45,179 bases of DNA from Oscillospiraceae bacterium (GTDB taxonomy: Bacteria; Bacillota; Clostridia; Oscillospirales; Ruminococcaceae), in contig JAFSFT010000050.1 in the NCBI GenBank assembly GCA_017435045.1, positions 1 through 45,179 of the forward strand. Reading direction: 5' to 3'. The notes beneath the pieces were generated by a model. The model had not been told where the DNA came from, did no database searches, and saw only the letters and a program-made list of their open reading frames with translations. A program made the position numbers and the translations under genes. Below, one piece after another: positions 25,621 through 34,434 of this stretch. Position 1 is the first letter of the stretch, and the number at the start of each line of letters is the position of its first letter.

Positions 25621-26634
25621 ATGGTTAGAATATCTTTTTTGGTTGCTACTTTTTCAGCATTTCTGATTACAGCAATAAGCGGATATGTGATTATCCCATG
25701 GCTCAGAAAGCTGAAATACGGCCAGACTATCAATGAAATAGGCCCTACATGGCATCAGACAAAGCAGGGCACACCTACAATGGGCGGCATTATGTTTGTA
25801 ATAGGCATTCTTGTGGGGGTAATTGCAGGCTACTCTCTGCTGCTTAACAGCGAAAAAACCCTTATGGACGAAATGTACCGCACACAGAACATAAGCCTGC
25901 TTATCAGCATGCTTACATCCCTTGCCTTTGGTGCAATCGGCTTTGTGGACGACTACATCAAGGTTGTAAAAAAACGCAATCTGGGTCTTACCGAAAAACA
26001 GAAGCTGGTGCTGCAGTTCTTTGTAACAGCGGCATTTCTGGCAGCACAGTATCTTATCGGCCACATCAGCACAAATGTAAATATCCCCATAATCGGCCAT
26101 ATCGAGCTGGGCATCGTTTATTATCCGATTGTGTTTGCAGGCATAATCTTTATGGTTAATGCCGTTAACCTTACAGACGGCATCGACGGCTTGTGCTCCA
26201 GCGTAACATTTATCGTTGCACTGTCCTTCTTTATCATCTCCATGTCCTACGGCTACTACTCCAACAGCATCTTTGCCTGTTCACTGGCAGGTGCGGTGGG
26301 CGGCTTCCTTGTGTGGAACTTCTACCCTGCAAAGGTGTTTATGGGCGACACAGGCAGTATGTTCCTTGGCGGCAGCGTTGTGGCTATGGCATGGGCAATC
26401 AACCGTCCCGAAATTCTGGTGCTTATCGGCATCATCTACACCTGCGAGGCACTCAGTGTTGTAATTCAGGTTACCTACTTTAAACTCACACACGGCAAAC
26501 GCATCTTTAAAATGAGCCCTATCCACCATCACTACGAGATGAGCGGCTGGAGCGAAATAAAGATTGTATGCGTGTTCTCTGCAGTTGCGGCAGTATTTGG
26601 CGCACTGTCCTATCTCTATATGTACTTAGGTTAA
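25621..26634 (+). CDS. mraY: Phospho-MurNAc-pentapeptide translocase MraY
   Basis: This 337-residue polytopic enzyme (about ten helices) makes lipid I from UDP-MurNAc-pentapeptide and undecaprenyl phosphate. Catalytic landmarks are FVDDYIKV with Asp110-Asp111, NLTDGIDGL (183-191), FMGDTGSMFLGG with Asp243 and the SPIHHHYEMSGW loop (HHH 302-304). The length fits the family. CAGGAG lies 5 nt before the ATG. The next gene is the SEDS gene only 30 nt away; murD, normally in between, is not present. Confidence 0.98.
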   Translation: MVRISFLVATFSAFLITAISGYVIIPWLRKLKYGQTINEIGPTWHQTKQGTPTMGGIMFVIGILVGVIAGYSLLLNSEKTLMDEMYRTQNISLLISMLTSLAFGAIGFVDDYIKVVKKRNLGLTEKQKLVLQFFVTAAFLAAQYLIGHISTNVNIPIIGHIELGIVYYPIVFAGIIFMVNAVNLTDGIDGLCSSVTFIVALSFFIISMSYGYYSNSIFACSLAGAVGGFLVWNFYPAKVFMGDTGSMFLGGSVVAMAWAINRPEILVLIGIIYTCEALSVVIQVTYFKLTHGKRIFKMSPIHHHYEMSGWSEIKIVCVFSAVAAVFGALSYLYMYLG

Positions 26635-26664
26635 AAATAAATTTTTGAAAAGGGGAATATCAGC

Positions 26665-27837
26665 TTGGAAAAGGAAAAAGGTACAGGTAAAAAATTCAAT
26701 ATAAAAAGCTTTTTCCGTTTTGCCGACAAGGGCACAAGCGTGGATATGCCCCTGCTTGTCATCACACTTACGCTGTTGGTGTTCGGGCTTATAATGCTTT
26801 ACTCCGCAAGCTATGTTGTGGGCATCTACCGTATGGGCGACAGTATGCACTACATCAAAAACCAGCTGGTTTTTGCGGTTGTGGGCGTGGTGGCCATGCT
26901 GATTGTCTCCAAAATTGACTACCGTATTTTCAGACGGTACAGCTGGCTGGTGCTGGGCCTTACCTACATTCTGCTTGTGGTGGTGCTCTTTATGCCCGAA
27001 ATCAAGGGTGTAAAAAGATGGATTATCATTCCGGGAGTGCTGTCCTTCCAGCCGTCTGAAATTGCAAAGTTTGCAGTTATACTGCTGTTTGCCGACATGA
27101 TACAGAAAAAGGGAGACAGAATGAAAACCCTGCAGCACGGGGTTATACCCTTTGGTACAATCCTTGCCTCGGTGGCACTGCTTATGCTGCTGGAGCCCCA
27201 TCTTTCGGGCACGGTTATCATCTTTGCCATCGGCGTTATAATGATGTTTGTAGGCGGCACGGATATAAAATGGTTTTTAATCGGCATAAGCATACTGGTT
27301 GTGGGCGTTGTGGCGGCAGTTATAATGTTCCCTGACCTTGTGCCTTACGCACAGACCCGTATTGTTGCATGGCGCAATCCCGAAGCCGACCTTACAGGCT
27401 CGGGCTATCAGAGCTATCAGAGCCTGCTTGCCATCGGCTCCGGCGGCCTGTTCGGCCTTGGCCTTGGCAACAGCAGACAGAAGCATCTGCACCTGCCAGA
27501 ACCGCAGAACGACTTTATCTTTTCCGTTATCTGCGAGGAGCTTGGCTTTTTTGGCGGCATGATGGTTATAGGCCTTTTCTTTGCACTGCTTGTACGCGGC
27601 ATATATGTTGCCGCAAAAGCAAAGGACAAATTCGGCGCAATGCTGGTGGTGGGCATCATCAGCCAGATTTCCGTTCAGGCATTTCTCAACATTGCAGTTG
27701 CCACCAACACAATACCAAACACAGGCATCAGCCTGCCGTTCTTTTCCGAGGGCGGCACAAGTCTGCTGATGCTGCTGGGCGAAATGGGCATTGCACTTTC
27801 CGTTTCCCGATATGCAAACCTTGAAAGAGGAGAATAG
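26665..27837 (+). CDS. SEDS peptidoglycan glycosyltransferase (FtsW/SpoVE type)
   Basis: This 390-residue membrane protein has about ten helices after a 30-residue cytoplasmic start. SEDS signatures are PLLVITLTLLVFGLIMLYSAS, FQPSEIAKFAVILLFAD, the extracellular loop GSGYQSYQSLLAIGSGGLFG and NDFIFSVICEELGF. SEDS proteins polymerise lipid II with a class B PBP, here probably the one at 20343. FtsW and SpoVE cannot be told apart from sequence alone; the location between mraY and murG fits either. The start is TTG 26665 with AAAGGGG upstream. It overlaps the ribosome binding site of murG. Confidence 0.93.
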   Translation: MEKEKGTGKKFNIKSFFRFADKGTSVDMPLLVITLTLLVFGLIMLYSASYVVGIYRMGDSMHYIKNQLVFAVVGVVAMLIVSKIDYRIFRRYSWLVLGLTYILLVVVLFMPEIKGVKRWIIIPGVLSFQPSEIAKFAVILLFADMIQKKGDRMKTLQHGVIPFGTILASVALLMLLEPHLSGTVIIFAIGVIMMFVGGTDIKWFLIGISILVVGVVAAVIMFPDLVPYAQTRIVAWRNPEADLTGSGYQSYQSLLAIGSGGLFGLGLGNSRQKHLHLPEPQNDFIFSVICEELGFFGGMMVIGLFFALLVRGIYVAAKAKDKFGAMLVVGIISQISVQAFLNIAVATNTIPNTGISLPFFSEGGTSLLMLLGEMGIALSVSRYANLERGE

Positions 27838-27840
27838 TTT

Positions 27841-28953
27841 ATGAATGTTATAATTGCAGCAGGCGGCACAGCAGGCCACATAAATCCGGGTCTTGCCATT
27901 GCAGAAAAAATAAAAAAGGAACAGCCCGATGCCCACATTATGTTTGTGGGCAGAAAACAGGGCATGGAGTACAAGCTGGTAACACAGGCAGGCTATAAGT
28001 TCAGCCATATGGAGGTTACAGGCTTTCAGCGCAGCTTTTCTCCCGAAAATATAAAGCGAAATCTTATAACAGTTAAAAATCTGCTCACAGCAAACCGTGC
28101 GGCAGACAAAATTATCAACGAATTCAAACCCGACCTTGTAATAGGTGCAGGCGGCTATGTGTCAGGACCTATAGTTCTGCGTGCGGCAAAACGCGGCATA
28201 AAAACCGCCCTCCACGAACAGAACGCTTTTGCAGGTGTTACAAACAAGCTGCTCAGCAAAAATGTAGACAAGGTTTTTGTTGCAACCGAAAAGGCAAGCA
28301 GATTTATGGCATTTCCCGAAAAATGCATCGTCTGCGGCAACCCTGTAAGGGAAGAAATTACAAAGGCGGATATGGCAGATGCCAAAGCAGACCTTGGTGT
28401 GCAGGGCAAAACTGTTGTGCTGTCCTTTGGCGGCAGCCTGGGTGCGGCAAGGGTAAACAAGGCCATGCAGCAGCTGGCTTTACATAACAGAAACCGCGAG
28501 GACATTGTGCATTTCCACGTTGTGGGCAGATACGACGAGGGCAATTTTGTAAAATTTCTCGATGAAAACAAAATCAACGATCAGAGCAAAATCAGGGTAT
28601 ACGAATACCTTTACGATATAGCAAAATATATGGCTGCGGCAGATATAATCGTTTGCCGCTGCGGTGCACTGACCATTGCAGAATTAAGCTGTATGGGCAA
28701 GGCAAGCATACTTATTCCGTCCCCTAATGTGGCGGAAAACCATCAGTTCCACAACGGACGTGTGCTGGAGGAACTTGGTGCGGCAGTTCTTATAGAAGAA
28801 AAAAATCTGGACGAAAAAGCAATTACCGAAAGCTTTGAAAAGCTGTATCAGAATCCGCAGCTTGTAAAGGAAATGGGCGAAAAGGCAAAAGCAGCCTACA
28901 ACCCACGCTGTGTGGACATTATCTACGAAAATCTTATGGAGATGTTCCGATAA
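27841..28953 (+). CDS. murG: Lipid II synthase MurG
   Basis: This 370-residue GT-B glycosyltransferase adds GlcNAc to lipid I at the inner face of the membrane. The N-terminal glycine loop is AAGGTAGHINPGLAIA (about residues 6-21). GAGGYVSGP forms the second Gly-rich element, LHEQNAFAGVTNKLL is characteristic of the family, and the C-terminal domain has SFGGSLGAARVN and RCGALTIAEL for UDP-GlcNAc binding. The length fits. AGAGGAG inside the end of the upstream gene precedes the ATG. A repeat-filled 336-nt gap follows. Confidence 0.97.
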   Translation: MNVIIAAGGTAGHINPGLAIAEKIKKEQPDAHIMFVGRKQGMEYKLVTQAGYKFSHMEVTGFQRSFSPENIKRNLITVKNLLTANRAADKIINEFKPDLVIGAGGYVSGPIVLRAAKRGIKTALHEQNAFAGVTNKLLSKNVDKVFVATEKASRFMAFPEKCIVCGNPVREEITKADMADAKADLGVQGKTVVLSFGGSLGAARVNKAMQQLALHNRNREDIVHFHVVGRYDEGNFVKFLDENKINDQSKIRVYEYLYDIAKYMAAADIIVCRCGALTIAELSCMGKASILIPSPNVAENHQFHNGRVLEELGAAVLIEEKNLDEKAITESFEKLYQNPQLVKEMGEKAKAAYNPRCVDIIYENLMEMFR

Positions 28954-29210
28954 CGGCAGTATTGCAGTCTGCGGACAGATGTGCCCATAGTGCTGATATG
29001 CGGCGGTGAGGTATGACGTATCCGAAATGCTGATATGCGGCATTGCAGCCTGCAGGCGGATGTGACCGAACTGCTGTTCTGCGGTGAGGGTAAAGTATCC
29101 TGATTTCTGTTCTGCGGAGGCGAGGGCTGACCTGCCTGAACCCCTGTATATGCGGCGGATAGGGCTTACCTGCCTGAACCCCTGTATATGCGGCAGGCGG
29201 CTTTGCAAAA
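28954..29210 (+). repeat. Degenerate 37/38-nt tandem repeats between murG and murA
   Basis: TGCTGATATGCGG at 28991 and 29028 gives a 37-nt period. A clearer 38-nt array lies at 29107-29144, 29145-29182 and a partial copy at 29183-29200; the first two share ACCTGCCTGAACCCC. TATGCGGC recurs. The remaining stretch to 29289 is AT-rich and holds the murA ribosome binding site; I see no clear promoter or terminator in the 336-nt gap. Confidence 0.8.
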
Positions 29211-29289
29211 TAACTGCGGCAGAAAACCATCAGATAATTAACCAAACATCACTCTTTTGCATAATATAGGCTAAGTGGGGTGATGTTTT

Positions 29290-30576
29290 TTGGATAAACT
29301 GGTTGTAAACGGCGGTAAAAAACTTTTTGGAACAGCCGTGGTGCCTGCGGCAAAAAATGCACTGCTGCCAATAATTGCGGCATCGCTTATGCTGGACGGG
29401 GAAAGCTGCATTAAAAACTGTCCCGACCTTTCGGATATAAGGGCAAGCAGGGATATAATAAACAGCGTCGGCAGTACGGCGGTTATGCACGGCGGCGATT
29501 TTTCGGTGGTGTATGCGGACAGCGATATCTGCAGTATATCCCACAGCCTGTGTACGTCCATGCGTTCCAGCGTGCTGTACCTTGCACCGCTTTTATACCG
29601 CAGAGGCAAAGTGACGATAAGTTTGCCCGGCGGCTGCAACATAGGTGCAAGACCTGTGGATATACATCTTGACGGCCTGTGCCGTATGGGTGCAAAGGCA
29701 GAATGCATCGCTGACAGCATAACCCTTACAGCAGCAGCGGGGCTAAAGGGGATAAACTACAAGCTGCGTATACCCAGTGTGGGGGCAACACAGACGCTTA
29801 TTATGGCGGCGGCAACGGCAAAGGGACTTACCATACTTAAAAACTGTGCAAGAGAACCCGAGGTGGCAGACCTTGTGCATTTTCTCAACTGTGCAGGTGC
29901 AAAGATAACGGGTGCAGGCAAAAGCGAAATTATGATTCAGGGCGTGGAGTCGCTCTGCGGCGTGGAGTATACCCCTATAGCCGACAGAATCTTTGCGGCA
30001 ACTGTGCTTGCTGCGGTAAATGCCTGCAGGGGCATCTGCCTTGTAAAAAACTATCCCGTGGAATATATGGAAAGCTTTGAAAAACAGCTTAAGAAGACGG
30101 GACTTTGCATCTGGCATTTAGCCAGCAGTGCCCTTGTGTTAAAAACAGGGGAAAAGGCGGCAGACATACAGGTGCACACAGGGTACTATCCTGCGTTTTC
30201 CACCGATATGGGCCCGCTTTTAAGTGCCGCACTTGTAAATGGCAACGGCACGCTTACCTTGTACGAAACGGTGTTTGAAAACCGCTTTTCCTATATGGAG
30301 GAGTTTATAAAGCTGGGGCTGTGCTGCAGGGTGCAGGGCAGAGAGTATTATCAGACCAAAAGAAAAGATGTATATATTGCAAACCTTGCCGCAAAGGACC
30401 TGCGTGCAGGGGCTGCAGCAGTTGTGGCGGCTTTGGCAAAAAGAGGCTGCTTTACAATAGAAGGTGTAAATTTTATCGACAGAGGCTACGAAAAAATCGA
30501 GCAGGTTTTTTCTGCCCTCGGTGCAGATATAAGGAGAGTTTCAGTTGACAGAGAAAAGGCAAATGAAACAGAATAG
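29290..30576 (+). CDS. murA: UDP-GlcNAc 1-carboxyvinyltransferase (MurA)
   Basis: This 428-residue enzyme makes the first committed cell-wall precursor from UDP-GlcNAc and phosphoenolpyruvate. Lys22-Asn23 (PAAKNALLP), the reactive Cys116 in SLPGGCNIGARPVDIHL, the AREPEVADL block and DLRAGAAAVVAAL near the C-terminus are present. Cys116 predicts fosfomycin sensitivity at this site. Two normally constant spots differ: the usual FPTDMQ is FSTDMG (Asp306 kept) and SVGATEN reads SVGATQT. It may be the second MurA paralogue common in Firmicutes. The start is TTG 29290 with GTGGGGTG upstream; the nearby ATG at 29282 hits a stop after four codons. Confidence 0.9.
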   Translation: MDKLVVNGGKKLFGTAVVPAAKNALLPIIAASLMLDGESCIKNCPDLSDIRASRDIINSVGSTAVMHGGDFSVVYADSDICSISHSLCTSMRSSVLYLAPLLYRRGKVTISLPGGCNIGARPVDIHLDGLCRMGAKAECIADSITLTAAAGLKGINYKLRIPSVGATQTLIMAAATAKGLTILKNCAREPEVADLVHFLNCAGAKITGAGKSEIMIQGVESLCGVEYTPIADRIFAATVLAAVNACRGICLVKNYPVEYMESFEKQLKKTGLCIWHLASSALVLKTGEKAADIQVHTGYYPAFSTDMGPLLSAALVNGNGTLTLYETVFENRFSYMEEFIKLGLCCRVQGREYYQTKRKDVYIANLAAKDLRAGAAAVVAALAKRGCFTIEGVNFIDRGYEKIEQVFSALGADIRRVSVDREKANETE

Positions 30577-31318
30577 AAATAACAGGGCGGCTGGTGCACA
30601 GCCGCCTAAACGTGTTTCCCGCAGGGATTTGAAACGCAGAAGAATGATAAAACGCATTTTAAGCCTTGTGGTACTTGTGGCGGTAATAGCTGTAGGCTTT
30701 TACTTTGCCATGGAAACACTGTTTGTGGTAAGAGATGTGGAGGTTACGGGCAGCAGCATCTTTACCCCAAAAGAGATAACCGACTTTATGGCAATCCCCG
30801 AAGAAGAAAATATCTTTAAGGTGGACGCAGAGGCAATACAGACAGGCCTTACCGAAGAATTTACCTATCTGGAATCGGCAAAGGTGGTAAAACGCCTGCC
30901 CGACCGTCTGGAGGTGCAGCTTGCCGACAGTGTGGAAAGCTATTACACAGCGGACGATGACGAATACAGGGTTTACTCCCAGGGCTTTAAGTATCTGCGC
31001 AATGCCGCAGTGCCGCCCGAAACTGCTGTATGGCTGGATGTGGATATGGCGGACGAAGCTGCCATGGAAAAGGCAAAGGAACTTATAGCACTGTTTAAAA
31101 AATATGATATGACGCAGATAACAAAAATATCCGTATCAGGCGAAAACACAATAGGTGCTGTGTATATGGACCGCTTTGAGATAAAGCTTGGCACAATGCT
31201 GGATATTGAATACAAGATAAAGATGTGCGACAAGCTGCTGCGTGAAAAAATTCCCCTTACCGAAAGAGGCGTTATAGATGCCAGCCAGGGGGGCGAAGCG
31301 GTGTACAAACGCCAGTAA
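30545..31318 (+). CDS. Cell division protein FtsQ/DivIB
   Basis: This 257-residue bitopic protein has a basic cytoplasmic tail (about 1-36), one membrane helix (about 37-57), a POTRA domain (about 60-130; FVVRDVEVTGSSIFTPKEI and KRLPDRLEVQLADS) and a beta domain. It belongs to the FtsQ/DivIB-FtsL-DivIC scaffold. I chose TTG 30545 because AAGGAGAG (30531-30538) is 6 nt upstream. ATG 30563, with a weaker AAAAGG, is an alternative. The gene overlaps murA by 32 nt, so the two are coupled. Confidence 0.9.
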   Translation: MTEKRQMKQNRNNRAAGAQPPKRVSRRDLKRRRMIKRILSLVVLVAVIAVGFYFAMETLFVVRDVEVTGSSIFTPKEITDFMAIPEEENIFKVDAEAIQTGLTEEFTYLESAKVVKRLPDRLEVQLADSVESYYTADDDEYRVYSQGFKYLRNAAVPPETAVWLDVDMADEAAMEKAKELIALFKKYDMTQITKISVSGENTIGAVYMDRFEIKLGTMLDIEYKIKMCDKLLREKIPLTERGVIDASQGGEAVYKRQ

Positions 31319-31337
31319 AATAAATGTTACATTTGTG

Positions 31338-31366
31338 TTGAAAAACAGTTGTATTTTTGTTATACT
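31338..31366 (+). promoter_or_regulatory. ftsZ promoter
   Basis: TTGAAA (31338-31343), a 17-nt spacer and TATACT (31361-31366) form the promoter. It would give a leader of about 135 nt before ftsZ and lets ftsZ be expressed separately from the wall genes. Confidence 0.7.
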
Positions 31367-31386
31367 ATAAGATAAGAATAATATAA

Positions 31387-31450
31387 GCAAAAGCAGTGGT
31401 AGTGTGTCGGCTTGAGGCATAACACAATATGTGTTGTCTGCCGCTTTTGC
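31387..31450 (+). promoter_or_regulatory. Structured 5' leader of ftsZ
   Basis: GCAAAAGC (31387-31394) pairs with GCTTTTGC (31443-31450), and inside it AACACA pairs with TGTGTT (31421-31435). GTTTTG follows the outer stem, which is a poor U tract, so termination would be partial at best. It may stabilise the mRNA or control ftsZ expression. It matches no riboswitch class that I know. Confidence 0.5.
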
Positions 31451-31508
31451 GTTTTGATAAATAAATTTGTTGTACTTAAAATAACTAACCATTTACGGAG
31501 GAATATAT

Positions 31509-32666
31509 ATGAGCTTTTTCCTTGAAGACGATATCGTTGCAACAACCAACATAAAAGTTATAGGTGTTGGCGGTGGCGGCGGCAACGCTGTAAACCGCAT
31601 GGTGGTTGCAGGGCTTAAAGGTGTAGAGTTTATCTCTATGAATACAGACGCACAGGCACTTTCCGCTTCCAAAGCAACACAGAAGGTGCAGCTTGGTGCA
31701 AAACTTACAAAGGGCCGTGGTGCAGGTGCAGACCCTGAAATCGGTCAGCGTGCAGCAGAAGAAAGCCGCGACGAAATTGCAGCAGCACTCAAAGGCTGTC
31801 AGATGGTGTTTATCACCGCTGGTATGGGCGGCGGCACAGGTACAGGTGCAGCACCAATCGTTGCCGAGGTTGCAAAGGAACAGGGCATCCTTACAGTTGG
31901 TATTGTTACAAAGCCTTTTGCTTTTGAAGGCAGACGCAAAATGACAACTGCACAGCAGGGTATTTCAAACCTGCTTAAAAATGTGGACAGCCTTATCGTT
32001 ATCCCTAACGACAGACTCAAATATGTTTCCGAAGAAAAAATCACTCTGGTAAACGCATTTGAAATTGCAGACAATGTTCTCAAACAGGGTGTTGAATCCA
32101 TCTCCGAGCTTATCAACGTGCCATCCTTCATTAACCTTGACTTTGCAGACGTGCGTGCTGTTATGAAGGACGCAGGCTATGCACATATGGGCGTTGGCAG
32201 GGCAAGCGGCGAAAACAAGGCAAGCGAAGGTGCACACGCAGCTATCCAGAGTCCTCTGCTCGAAACATCCATCAGCGGCGCAAGAGGTGTTATCATCTCC
32301 ATTACATCCAGCCCTGACATCGGTCTTGAAGAAGTTGAAGAAGCTGCAACACTTATCACATCTTCCGCACATCCTGATGCAAACATCATCTGGGGTGTAT
32401 CCTTTGACCCTAACCTTGTGGACGAGCTGAGAGTTACTGTTGTTGCAACAGGATTTGACGAAAAACCGGAAGCAGAGCTGACAACAAGAAAGGTGGAAAC
32501 AGTTGTTTCCGCACAGGTTGTACAGCCACAGCAGGAAGCTACAATCAGCAATGAAGATACTGCAACTATTGCAGCAGACATTGTTAACAAAGGCATCCTT
32601 GAGGACGACAAATATCTTGACGATGTTATTGCAATCCTCAGAAAAAACAGCCAGAACAGCTTTTAA
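31509..32666 (+). CDS. ftsZ: Cell division GTPase FtsZ
   Basis: This 385-residue tubulin homologue forms the Z ring. It has [13 protein letters not shown] (about 19-31), the tubulin signature [12 protein letters not shown] (105-116), NDRLKYV, and the synergy (T7) loop region [11 protein letters not shown] that completes the GTPase site of the next subunit. The variable linker (about 325-365) is short. The usual C-terminal peptide is represented by [16 protein letters not shown], which is divergent from the canonical IPTFLRNR pattern. GGAGG lies 7 nt before the ATG. It has its own promoter and terminator. ftsA is absent, so another membrane tether such as SepF would have to lie elsewhere in the genome. 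Confidence 0.98.
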   Translation: MSFFLEDDIVATTNIKVIGVGGGGGNAVNRMVVAGLKGVEFISMNTDAQALSASKATQKVQLGAKLTKGRGAGADPEIGQRAAEESRDEIAAALKGCQMVFITAGMGGGTGTGAAPIVAEVAKEQGILTVGIVTKPFAFEGRRKMTTAQQGISNLLKNVDSLIVIPNDRLKYVSEEKITLVNAFEIADNVLKQGVESISELINVPSFINLDFADVRAVMKDAGYAHMGVGRASGENKASEGAHAAIQSPLLETSISGARGVIISITSSPDIGLEEVEEAATLITSSAHPDANIIWGVSFDPNLVDELRVTVVATGFDEKPEAELTTRKVETVVSAQVVQPQQEATISNEDTATIAADIVNKGILEDDKYLDDVIAILRKNSQNSF

Positions 32667-32681
32667 AATAAAATAACAAAC

Positions 32682-32724
32682 AGCCATCGTCAGAGGGGTT
32701 ATCCGCAAAACGATGGCTTTTTTT
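32682..32724 (+). terminator. ftsZ terminator
   Basis: AGCCATCG (32682-32689) pairs with CGATGGCT (32711-32718), followed by TTTTTT. It overlaps an ATG in frame with the next gene, so that ATG is not the start. Confidence 0.88.
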
Positions 32725-32745
32725 GAAAAAACGGAGGTGCATACA

Positions 32746-33507
32746 ATGGGCGAAAAACTGTATCATATCAATCTCAGTAAAGAGGATATTCAGGGTGCAA
32801 AGTATGCAATTCTCCCGGGCGACCCCGACCGTGTGCCAAAGATAGCCGCATTTTTTGACAATCCGCAGAAAATCGGCCAGAAAAGGGAATATGTCTCCTA
32901 TCTTGGCGAATTGTGCGGCGAAAAGGTGCTCTGTGTTTCCACAGGCATCGGCGGCCCCTCTGCTGCAATCTGCATTGAGGAACTGGCACAGCTTGGGGTG
33001 GAAACCTTTATCCGGGTGGGTACATCGGGCGGTATGCAGCTTAAGGTTAATGCAGGAGACGTTGTGGTGGTTACAGGTGCAATCCGCATGGAGGGCACCA
33101 GCAAGGAATATCTGCCGATTGAATTTCCTGCAGTGGCAGACCTTGATGTAACCTGTGCCTTGAGAGATGCGGCAAAAAAACTTGGTTACACCTATCACAC
33201 GGGGGTTGTGCAGTGCAAGGACAGCTTTTACGGCCAGCACGCACCGCAGCGTATGCCTGTGGGCTACGAGCTGGAGAACAAATGGCAGGCCTGGATAAAG
33301 GGCGGCTGCCTTGCCAGCGAGATGGAATCTGCCGCACTGTTTACAGTATGTGCCACACTTGGCGCAAGGGCAGGTGCGGTTATGCTGTGCGTATGGAATC
33401 AGGAGCGTGAAAAGGCGGGGCTTGACCAGAACGAGGAGCACGACACCGAAAAGGCAATCAAAACAGCAATCGAAGCTTTAAAAATACTTATAAACGAGGG
33501 CAAGTGA
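32746..33507 (+). CDS. Uridine phosphorylase (nucleoside phosphorylase family)
   Basis: This 253-residue PNP/UDP family enzyme performs phosphorolysis of nucleosides in the salvage pathway. Features are [15 protein letters not shown] (phosphate loop with GDPDR), [27 protein letters not shown] and [11 protein letters not shown] for ribose binding. [16 protein letters not shown] is the insert I associate with Firmicute uridine phosphorylases rather than DeoD-type purine enzymes. The specificity is an inference. The start ATG 32746 has CGGAGGTG upstream. It is followed after 3 nt by the DivIVA-like gene, so the two form an operon. I see no separate promoter; readthrough of the ftsZ terminator may contribute. 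Confidence 0.88.
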   Translation: MGEKLYHINLSKEDIQGAKYAILPGDPDRVPKIAAFFDNPQKIGQKREYVSYLGELCGEKVLCVSTGIGGPSAAICIEELAQLGVETFIRVGTSGGMQLKVNAGDVVVVTGAIRMEGTSKEYLPIEFPAVADLDVTCALRDAAKKLGYTYHTGVVQCKDSFYGQHAPQRMPVGYELENKWQAWIKGGCLASEMESAALFTVCATLGARAGAVMLCVWNQEREKAGLDQNEEHDTEKAIKTAIEALKILINEGK

Positions 33508-33510
33508 CCT

Positions 33511-34338
33511 ATGGACAATGTAGTATTTAAACAGAGTGTTATGGGCTTTAACAGAACACAGGTGCTGGAGTATATCGACACACTTGTAAAGCAGCTCAAG
33601 GAACAGGAAACTGAATATACAAACAAGCAGCTTGCTCTGGAGGAGGAAATCGGCAGGCTTTCTTCCAAATGTGCCGAAAACAAGCAGGATTTATCCCTGA
33701 CAGTGGACAAAATCAAGGAGCTCAGCGTTGAACTGGAATATTTTAAAAAGAACAATGCGGAGCTTAAAAGCCAGATAGATTACTACAAGAACCTTATCCT
33801 TACCAAGGACGGCGAGATTGTATCCCTTAAAAAGGACACCTTTGCACTTAAAACCCGCTGCGAACTGCTTTCTGCCGAAAACGAAGGCTGGAAAAAACGT
33901 CAGGACAAAATTGGTGCCTGCCTTATCGAAGCAGAGATGAAAGCAGAGGCAATTGTAAAGGCGGCGGAAGAAAAGGCCGAGGAGACAAAAAAATCCCTGG
34001 AGGAACAGGCATCAAAGCTTTCCAGAGATGTGGTTGACCTTAAGGGCGAAATAAGCCGTGTGGAAGCACAGCTGGAGCAGTCCTTTGCAAAACTGCAGAA
34101 GGCAATGGAGACAATGGACTCCTCTGCAAGAACCATCGAGGAACAGGTGGACAGCTACAAAAACAAAATTGACGGCATAAAGACAAGCCTTGATGCCGAT
34201 GAAAAAGCGGAAGATGCACCAAGCAAGGACAAAAAGGTGGCTTCTCTCAGCGATACATATGCAATAAAGGCACGCCCTGTGCCAAAAAAATCCCTCACAG
34301 ACAATGTGCTTGAAACAATTGCAAAAATTATAGGATAA
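33511..34338 (+). CDS. DivIVA-domain coiled-coil protein
   Basis: In this 275-residue protein, the first 30 residues (FKQSVMGFNRTQVLEYIDTLVKQL) form a DivIVA-type N-terminus, which senses curved membrane in studied homologues. A long coiled-coil (about 25-230) is rich in Glu, Lys and Leu heptads, and a low-complexity acidic/Lys stretch and a short conserved-looking end (LTDNVLETIAKIIG) follow. It is longer than B. subtilis DivIVA (164). Given the ftsZ neighbourhood, a septal or polar organiser is likely. It starts 3 nt after the phosphorylase gene. Confidence 0.78.
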   Translation: MDNVVFKQSVMGFNRTQVLEYIDTLVKQLKEQETEYTNKQLALEEEIGRLSSKCAENKQDLSLTVDKIKELSVELEYFKKNNAELKSQIDYYKNLILTKDGEIVSLKKDTFALKTRCELLSAENEGWKKRQDKIGACLIEAEMKAEAIVKAAEEKAEETKKSLEEQASKLSRDVVDLKGEISRVEAQLEQSFAKLQKAMETMDSSARTIEEQVDSYKNKIDGIKTSLDADEKAEDAPSKDKKVASLSDTYAIKARPVPKKSLTDNVLETIAKIIG

Positions 34339-34344
34339 AAATAT

Positions 34345-34382
34345 ACGGCATCGTGCATATCACGGTGCCGTTGTTGTTTTTT
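34345..34382 (+). terminator. Terminator of the phosphorylase-DivIVA operon
   Basis: ACGGCATCGTG pairs with CACGGTGCCGT (11 positions, one mismatch), followed by TGTTGTTTTTT. Confidence 0.88.
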
Positions 34383-34402
34383 ATATCAGAATATTGTATG
34401 AT
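34374..34402 (+). promoter_or_regulatory. Possible promoter of the small membrane protein gene at 34435
   Basis: TTGTTT (34374-34379), a 17-nt spacer and TATGAT (34397-34402) form a candidate promoter. The -35 lies in the T tail of the preceding terminator, so it is tentative. Confidence 0.4.
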
Positions 34403-34434
34403 AATTATATATTGAGCAGCTGAGGAGAAAAATT

